64,000 nt of DNA from NCBI GenBank assembly GCA_012184525.1, contig WOFQ01000048.1, positions 62,001 through 126,000 on the forward strand, in the 5' to 3' direction. A model generated the notes under the pieces. It was not told where the DNA came from, did not search any database, and saw only the letters and a program-made list of their open reading frames with translations. The translations under genes were made by a program, and so were the position numbers. Source of the DNA: Xenoacremonium recifei. Its lineage: Eukaryota; Ascomycota; Sordariomycetes; Hypocreales; Nectriaceae. Positions 56,647-64,000 of this stretch are shown here, piece after piece (the stretch's first letter is position 1; each line of letters opens with the position of its first letter).

Positions 56647-58000
56647 ATGGCCATCAAGGTATAGTGCTTGAGTCCATGATCCTCATCTCATGATCCTCAC
56701 CTGTTCATTTACAGACTCTCGGTGCCAAGGCTGCGGCTGCCCTCGACCAGGAGCTCATGAGCACATGTGCCTTTTCTATCGATCAACTCATGGAGCTTGC
56801 TGGGCTTTCGGTTTCTCAAGCTGGTAAGGTAACATTTATTTGAGAGGGGATATCTTCACGTCTTCTTGTATTTACTCGCAGCCTCGCCCAGCGATGCTCC
56901 ATTTCCCCTCCGACGACCCCCGCTAACCCAACGGTTCCTCAGTTTACCGCGTTCATCCACCAAGCAGTGGGCGTAGAATTCTAGTAGCCTGTGGTCCCGG
57001 AAACAATGGTATGGATTTTCTCTTTCAAAGCCTTGCAGTGTTGTCGTCCTCACAAGCTTTCAGGCGGTGATGGATTGGTGGCTGCTCGCCATCTCTTTCA
57101 CTACGGCTACTCGCCGTCCGTCTTCTATCCGAAGCGGAGCAAGAACGAGCTGTACCAAGTAAGTCATGAGCCACAGCACCAGCATCTAATTCCCTCGTCC
57201 TTCTGTAATTATCACGGTACTGGGGTCCCGGGTATGTCCTAGTGGATGTATTGCTTCTAGGCTCTTCTGTTTCGAATGTGCGTGCGCGCGAGCGCATGTT
57301 GCGTGTGTCCTGTCGTTCCTCGGGTGTATCGGTTGTTGGAGTTGCACGGTAGCCAGGGGCTCTTCTCTGCACCCACGTTGAACCATTTCTCCCTCCCAGA
57401 TACTCTCCCTCCCACATAACCATTACAAGCAAAATTGACCGCTAATCGTGTGCGTAGCGGCTTGCAAAACAACTGGAAGATCTCGACGTCCCTTTCGTTG
57501 AGGACTTTCCGTCGGCCATGAGCTCGACAGATCACATCGTGGATGCCATTTTCGGTTTGTGGCTTGTTACTTCTCCCATCCACAGAGGTGATCTCCTAAC
57601 GCCCACACGCAGGTTTCAGCTTCTCGGGTGAGGTGCGCGAGCCGTTCCCCGCGGTGATTCGAGCTCTGGAAGCAACCAAATTGCCAGTAACCTCGGTAGA
57701 TGCTCCCTCGTCCTGGGATATCGAAAACGGCCCTCCTCAATCAGGTCTTGGTAGCTCCTTCATGCCTACCACCCTTGTTAGCCTCACCGCGCCCAAGCCC
57801 CTGGTTAAGCATTTCAAAGGACGCCATTTCGTTGGCGGACGGTGCGTACCTCGACGGTGATGAATGGACTGGTCACAGCTGATATCCGAGATAGGTTCGT
57901 GTCTCCGTCCATTGCCAAGAAGTACAACTTCGAGGTTCCCGAGTATGAGGGCATCGATCAAGTTGTCGAGGTCAAGACCGCAGGCCAGGGGAATCTCTGA
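56647..58000 (+). CDS. NNR1: NAD(P)H-hydrate epimerase (YjeF_N family)
   Basis: Metabolite-repair enzyme that interconverts the R and S forms of damaged NAD(P)HX so the dehydratase can restore it. Seven exons: 56647-56658, 56715-56823, 56943-57008, 57064-57158, 57458-57554, 57613-57841 and 57895-58000. All phases agree and the product is 237 residues. The first coding exon is only four codons (Met-Ala-Ile-Lys). YjeF_N hallmarks are Gln-Leu-Met-Glu-Leu-Ala-Gly, Val-Ala-Cys-Gly-Pro-Gly-Asn-Asn-Gly-Gly-Asp-Gly (the nucleotide-binding loop), His-Ile-Val-Asp-Ala-Ile-Phe-Gly-Phe-Ser and Val-Thr-Ser-Val-Asp-Ala-Pro-Ser-Ser-Trp-Asp. The large number of introns hides the gene from simple open-frame searches. 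Confidence 0.95.
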
Positions 58001-61000
58001 GTCTCCAAACAGGTAATCCGGTAGTTGGATTTGCATTTTCTTTTTCCGTTCCTTCGTATCGTTTTCGTTCTTTTCAAGGATGTCACATTACCCGACAGCC
58101 CCCTCTCAGACTGTTTGGGCATACGGGGCTTGGGCATTGACCGTCTCGCATCTCATCACAAGCAAACAACATGCCTCGCAGGCAGAAGAGCAGCGGAGGG
58201 TGAAAATCGTGACAGAATTCAACATAGACGAGATATTCTTTCCCGCAGACCTGGCATTCAGCCGTATGCTGTATGCACATTTATCGTGAGCTCAAGCTTG
58301 CTTGGTGGTGAAGGAGGATTCAGAGGACGGGCGAGAGTGGGCGATGAGGAGGGGATTTTGATCCTGCACCGACGACATGGACGATGGCGAACTCTGGACG
58401 TTTGACCTTGGCAAGAGGGTTGAAGAAGCAGTGCTTGGCATCCAGTGACCTAGCAGTCGGACCGTGGCGAGCTGTGATGGGTTGCAGACCGAACGGATAG
58501 GGCTGATATAAAGGTTGTGGCTTTTTACCAGCAGAAGCGTCCCCGAGACCCGTTTGGAGGAGGAGTGTCGACTGTTGCCACCAGCAGGTCCAGGGCAGCG
58601 GACCTCAAATTCGAGAACACTTCAGGCACTTGTCGGCGGCACGGCAGACAACCCCCAGGCACGGACGACTAAGCAAGCCCGTGGCAAAGAGGACACATGA
58701 TGACGAACGGATGGCGCCGCATTGACGGAGCAAGAGCAGAGACGACGAGCCATTTTGACCGACAAGAATTAATCGTGTGCGTCCGCTGCCAGCTCTGCTG
58801 GTCAAACAGTGTCTGATCCAATTCGGGTCGGGCACTTCAGTAGTCGAGCAGCCGGAGCAAAAGCTCCTTGGCCCGCCTGATAGGCGGGGGGCGGCAATGC
58901 GGCGCTTACAAAACCGATGCGAGGTCCGCTTTTCGCCCAGGACCGCGTCGAGGAACCGCCATGGACCCTGGGAAGGGGAATCTCCAGCCAGCTTCGATCC
59001 TTGGGGCTCAGAGTCCCGTGGCGGGCGATCGCAGTCGCCTGGGCTGGCCTGGCCTCTTAGGCTCGCTGGCGCTGGCTGGCAGCGAAGCCCAGCAGAAGCG
59101 TGGTCGAAGCTGTCAAGCGACATGTCAGACTGAGACTCCGGCGCGCGCTGTCTCCGCCACACTTGCGCCATCGTTAGTGTCGGCACATGCAAGGCGCTCG
59201 TCGATTGGCCTGTCTGCTTGTCGTCCGGTCCTTGTCCGTCTGAAATGCTGGTGATTCTTCGGTGCAGCCACGCGCAGGACGAACAGGCACAGGCACCTCA
59301 CGAGCCATTGAGCCCCCTTGCCCCCCTGATGCGGCGGCGGACTGTGGCTAGCGCAACCAGGGACCTGACCTACGCTGATGCTCCCGTTATATGGCCGGGC
59401 CGTTGCGCTGGGATGGAGGCTTCAAAGGTCCCAGGCCCCCCCCAATCCGCGCGCTGCCCTCCATCCTCGAACTGAACTCTGTCGCCTTCGGGGCTTTCGG
59501 GCACTACCGTCAGGGTCCTCAGCAAGCTTGGCCCGCGGCCCCGGGACCCACGATCGACCTGTTAGCAAATTCTTGCCAGATCGCAGCCACGGAATTGCAA
59601 ATTCACGGTCGATTCTAGCCTTGGCCGTGGTCGTCGTCGCCATCGGCCGGCGTGGACCGTTCTTTTCCAGCTGTCCTGACTGACGGTGGACTCACGCGAC
59701 CCAGTCGCCAAGCACACGGCCGGAAAATGCGATCCCATTCGGCGCAATTGATGGGAACCTGGAAGCTGTGCCTCTGGATCACTTCCTAATAGAGGGGCTG
59801 ACAGACAGGGTATGTTCGTGGGCCGTCGAATCCAGCATGCCAGCCGGCCGTGCTCGCTATCGCGGTAACTCGTTAGGGAGTCGATAGTCAACAGCGGGAC
59901 CTATCCTTCGCCTCCAGTACGACGACGACGACTAATTAGTCCTTCACGCGTACAGAATGCTTTAGCGTCGCGTCGAGTTTCTACGAAGCTTCGGTGCATT
60001 CCTCTCTCTCTCGGCCTTAGGTACCTCCTGATTCCCTCGCCTTGCGACACAGGCGGCTATGTTCTTGTGCTCTGGCACGTCGTACAACCAGGACGATATT
60101 GCGGAGCCTCTACCGCAGCCACTAGGATAACGAGGCGCTCTCGCAGAACGGTCTCGACCTTCTCGATGCCTCTGCCATGCACTCCGACCGGCGATCATAG
60201 GGGTAGAGAGTTGATAGCGCCCGCTCGGAACCAGATCGACGATGTGAGGAAGGAGGCCCTTGCAATGGAAACTTCGGCTATGCATCTGCGAGGCCACCTC
60301 AGAGTCTAGACGGGACATGTCACTCGCCCACCTTCCCCCAGGCCTTCAAGCGTCGTCGAGCCTGAGCTTGTTGGAGGCTTGCATAGTGGATCTTCCATGG
60401 CGCCGAAGGTCTTGCAACGGGTCTTGCTTGGGTTTGGGTCCGGGGAGTCGCGCGAGACATGCTCGCGCGCAAGCCACGTCTCAAGATCCTGAGCCACGGC
60501 AGCGCTCGGTTCATCTTGACTCTCTCTCCCCTCTCGCACATGCTAATGCAAACGATGTCGACCCCACTGTCAAATTCGATGCCCCGATCCACCCTGGCCG
60601 GAGTACGGAGGGGGAGCGAAATCCTACCCCACCATCAATTGACGACCTTTGCAATTCTGGTCACGCATATTCGAGGCGAGGGCCGTCTTTCCTCTGATGT
60701 CCACCATTTTACGGGGGTCCGGGTTCTCCGTCAACTCCCATTGAAACCTCCCGCTGCTGAAGGAGCGTCGTCTGACCAGATGTGGCGTTGGCCGGGGGTA
60801 CAAGAATGGCAATGATCCAACATGGCACCGAGAGATGACCATATCAAGGCTTTTTAACAGGAGGGCTAACGCGTGGCTGGGCTCCTCGAACCTGGAAACA
60901 CAACTTTTGGAAGCACCAATCGGCATCTCCCAATGGCCTCGCACCGCCTCGGTTCAGACTGGACCCATTGCTAGCCACGCCACACATTGGGTACGGATAC

Positions 61001-63677
61001 AGTACGGATGCTCGCATATGCTAAAGCACTTCTTGACCATCCGCGTGGATCCGTGGCGCACTTGACTTGCATGCCGGGGCCCCCTGCGTTCTTTGCGCTC
61101 GCGCTCGCGCTCCCTCAAGCGGTCTGGGAGAAATCTTCCGCTATGTCCGTCAAGGACCTCCTCTGAGCAAGCACGGAGAGCCTTGTCCGGGTGGACCCTT
61201 GCAAGCGATCTCGCTGGACGATTAAACATCACCGTCGTTTTCCGCCATCTCTGGTCTTTCTGCAAGCAGCCCCTGGCTCGGAGGGTTTCTTCCTCCAATC
61301 CTCGGCTACGGAGACTTCTCCGGATTACTGCAACACCCAAATCCCGGCAGCTTGGGTCCCGCTCCGGAGAGTGAGAGTGGGGCAAGCCATGATCGACAGT
61401 CGGATTTCGAGAAGCTTCATTGACGTCATCCTCACGATGCCCTTCCATGCCGCCCTTCAGGAGTCCAGAATTTTCGCCCTCTCGAGATTTATTCCCAGAG
61501 GGAGGAGCGTCATGAAAGACTGTTCTGGAGTGTTCTGATGCAAGATCTCCGCTTGGAATGCGCGCCTACAATCGTCGAAAACGAAAGGAAGCGAATCCCG
61601 ATGTATCAGCAATTATTATCTCAGCGGGCTCCTCAAATCACTCAACAACTTCCATACTTGGTAATAATTCCGGAGCAGCCTTAAAATCTCTCTCCCTTTT
61701 CTACATACAAGTAGGGTCCAAGCGAGAACCGAGTTATCAGATTTCTACAAGTATTCATGCTCAGGGGAAGAGCAAGTTGAATCTCCGCCCTAATACTACC
61801 TCCGGGCCAGGTATGGAAAAGTCCCGTCTTGGTCCCGTTCTCTGGCCACCTGCCATGCAATCTTCAACATGATTCCTAATTCCCACTCGGGCCTTCTTGC
61901 CTACCCCATCGTCAAGACTGTGCCCAAACCCTTTACGAACGCTTCGCCTCTGGCCTTGGTGGCCCTCGACGCGTTGACGATATTCCTCTTGAACACTAGC
62001 CTCCATCGGTTTCTTGCTATCCAGCACCGTTCGCAACTATCGCTAGGCAGAAACGATGTTTCTTGGATAACGTGGCCGCAGGTCTGTCGGGCATATCTCA
62101 CCTTGCCACAGAACGTCTTCATATCAGCAAGGATCCAGTCGCATTTCTTGCATCGTGTCGTGTGGAGCGTACACATGGCAACTCGCCCCCGTCTACCTGG
62201 GAGGCAAAATGGCAAATCCAACAGTGTCGTCGAGGATACCAAGATCTGAGGCAGCTGCAGGGTTCATGGAAGGATAGATACCTATCTGCACGAAAGAAAG
62301 AGAAATAGGCAGGACCTATCCCAATCCCGGATGTCTGTCTTCACAACAATGTGAATGAGTGGCAAACACATGTTGACAAACGTTTGGAACATAGATCCGG
62401 ATCCACGAGTGTTCGTGTCCATCTATGATTCAAACGCAGGGCCATTCTAGACCAGTCATGGCTGTCATGGGACGACTCTTTGTGATACGTGGCAATAATC
62501 CCACGGAGTCTCTGCTCGTCATGTTTTGCGCCGGATCTTTCTCCGTTTGCGTCTTCGTCACACGGCATTGGTTCGGGTTGCAAGTCTTTTGAAATTTAGT
62601 CTGGTTTGGCCCCCTCCTATCGGCTCATACGTGCTTTAGGGGCAACGTCTGGATCACGCCAAGGGCTACACGGACGAGTCAGCTTGACTGCTGCCTCAAG
62701 CGGTGATTCAATGCATTGAGATGGGTCAAACAAGATTTGCCAGGTCCGCCAATTGCTTCAGACGTCAGGCTTTGATTACACACCTCATGAATCATTCAAC
62801 TGTTCGAGAGAAGAATTGGCAAGTGTCTGTGTATGCGATGGGACCACTAGCCACGTCTTCAAGTGAAAGGATGATCACTCTGTTGGGTCGGAGTGGTCTT
62901 CCAGATAGGAGTAAAAGCTCCTAACGATGTTGCACGGAATGAACGGGCTGTCTTTCTGACGGCGGTGAATGTGTTGGGCCCTAGGTTCTCATGTGACCAT
63001 CGATATTCCTAAGATTCTACACCGCTATACTCACTTAATTGACTTACAGCATCTCTTTTTACAATATTTTTGGCATTAGTCAGTCACTAATGGAAAGGGG
63101 TAGTCACAGGATTGCAACACTGGTCCTTGGTCTCCTTAAACCCCAGAAGCGAGCAAGGCCGAATACATATTTTGATATTCTGATATCATTAAGCACGTTA
63201 TTTCTCAAATATAAGGAGGGTCTTGGGGCATTGAACAAAGGTAATTGAAAATCATCTTGTAGTATGTAGCCTTCGGTTCCCATCTAGTCTTCACTACCCT
63301 ATAACCACCAAAAGTCCACCTCTTCTACGTAACATTCCTCAGTTTGCTATGAAAATAATTTTTTAGATACTGTCTAGTAAAGATTAGGATTGGTTGAGGT
63401 CACTCACGGGATCGACTAAGCTGAGGGGCTCAGATCGTGGGCTCTAATTATGGGCGCGAGAACTAGATCCCAGACATAGCAGTTTCTCTGGATATCGATA
63501 TAGGATTAAGAAGGCGTGAGGACTCTTTTGTAGATTGTGTAAATGTCTACTCTACTTCGATGTATATACGATCTTATGCTTCAAAATTTTACGGGGGTAT
63601 CAACCAAAGAACAACGCTCCAATACCGTCGTTCAGATATTCAGCCATGCTGTTCCACATATTTCTTCCACTCCTCCT
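58001..63677. other. 5.7 kb gene-poor region
   Basis: No gene can be supported on either strand. Short open frames have no motifs and no consistent splice partners. 58.0-61.5 kb is GC-rich; 62.7-63.6 kb is AT-richer and includes the 3' end of the amino acid permease. A CGCTCGCGCTCGCGCT run lies near 61,096-61,112. A non-coding transcript or an unrecognised gene cannot be excluded. Confidence 0.45.
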
Positions 63678-63998
63678 CTAAGCCAACCAGAACCAAACCT
63701 TCTCAAGCCAGTTTCTAGCAACAGGCGGCTGGTCCATGGCCTCAAGCTCGTCCATCTCGCGCTTGCCGGTGATGGCATCGATGTTGTGGATCTTGATGCA
63801 TAGCGGGGTGCGGAACCAGATCTTGTGGCCGAGGTAAAGGGCGAGGAAGATGGGTAGGGTGATGTAGGCGGCGATGAAGCTGTTGGTATTCCAGTTGCCC
63901 TTGGTGAAGAGGGCGAAGCCGTTGGTGAGGGTCAGGATGGTGATGATCAAGAGGGCGAACCAGGAGGCGTAGGGCTGGAAGGGGGTGCGGTATGGTAG
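63678..63998 (-). CDS. Amino acid permease, C-terminal part (5' end outside window)
   Basis: C-terminus of a plasma-membrane AAT-family amino acid permease of the fungal APC superfamily, possibly the dicarboxylic amino acid (Dip5-like) group. About 106 residues are visible. Leu-Pro-Tyr-Arg-Thr-Pro-Phe-Gln-Pro-Tyr-Ala is the conserved loop before the last two membrane helices. Then come two hydrophobic segments joined by Phe-Thr-Lys-Gly-Asn-Trp-Asn, and a cytoplasmic tail ending Trp-Leu-Glu-Lys-Val-Trp-Phe-Trp-Leu-Ala. Substrate cannot be assigned from this fragment. Confidence 0.9.
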   Translation of the reverse strand, partial: LPYRTPFQPYASWFALLIITILTLTNGFALFTKGNWNTNSFIAAYITLPIFLALYLGHKIWFRTPLCIKIHNIDAITGKREMDELEAMDQPPVARNWLEKVWFWLA

Positions 63999-64000
63999 AG

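Noticed and set aside
58605..59192. 195-residue minus-strand open frame
   Set aside because: Low-complexity Arg/Ser/Pro composition in GC-rich intergenic DNA; no motif.

Overview
This window is nuclear DNA of a filamentous ascomycete (Pezizomycotina, most likely Sordariomycetes; I cannot name the genus). The evidence is short spliceosomal introns of about 50-75 bases with GTRNGT-type donors and CTRAY-like branch points, and a gene set that includes DASH Spc19, the osmosensor Sho1, a ro-10-type dynactin subunit, Och1, a fungal NACHT protein and mitochondrial genes with presequences. I found 24 protein genes, of which two run off the window. Exon boundaries were worked out by hand from splice signals and reading phase. 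I saw no tRNA, rRNA, CRISPR array, or transposon.

Layout. 1-12 kb: septin C-terminus (+), BAX-inhibitor family Bxi1 (-), ceramide synthase Lag1/Lac1 (+), mitochondrial-type acyl-CoA synthetase (-), Och1-type mannosyltransferase (-). 12.4-18.9 kb: a 6.5 kb gene-poor stretch with simple repeats. 18.9-30.1 kb: DUF3237 protein (+), RNase P/MRP subunit Pop7 (-), RAVE subunit Rav2/Rogdi (+), NIPSNAP (-), ATP synthase subunit J (+), FSH1-type serine hydrolase (+), proteasome Rpn5 (-). 30.8-36.2 kb: a compact catabolic cluster made of a short-chain dehydrogenase (-), an MFS anion/sugar-acid permease (+) and a GH105 unsaturated rhamnogalacturonyl hydrolase (-). 37-42 kb: single-pass membrane protein (-), Spc19 (+), Sho1 (-). 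45.6-51.7 kb: a head-to-head pair, an NLR-like NACHT protein (-) and a PigL_N-type (HeLo-like) protein (+). 52-58 kb: ro-10 (-), vacuolar amino acid transporter (+), mitochondrial bS16 (-), NAD(P)HX epimerase (+). 58.0-63.7 kb: a second gene-poor stretch, then the C-terminus of an amino acid permease (-) cut by the window edge.

Two places stand out. The GH105/permease/dehydrogenase cluster reads as a route to import and break down unsaturated pectin disaccharides inside the cell. The permease promoter carries five CreA-type SYGGRG motifs at an exact 7-base period. The divergent NACHT/PigL_N pair has the layout of a fungal immune (NLR plus partner) locus, and both proteins end in ankyrin-like remnants. 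The rest is conserved housekeeping with some unusual gene structures: two GC-AG introns, very small exons, and mitochondrial genes sharing divergent promoters.
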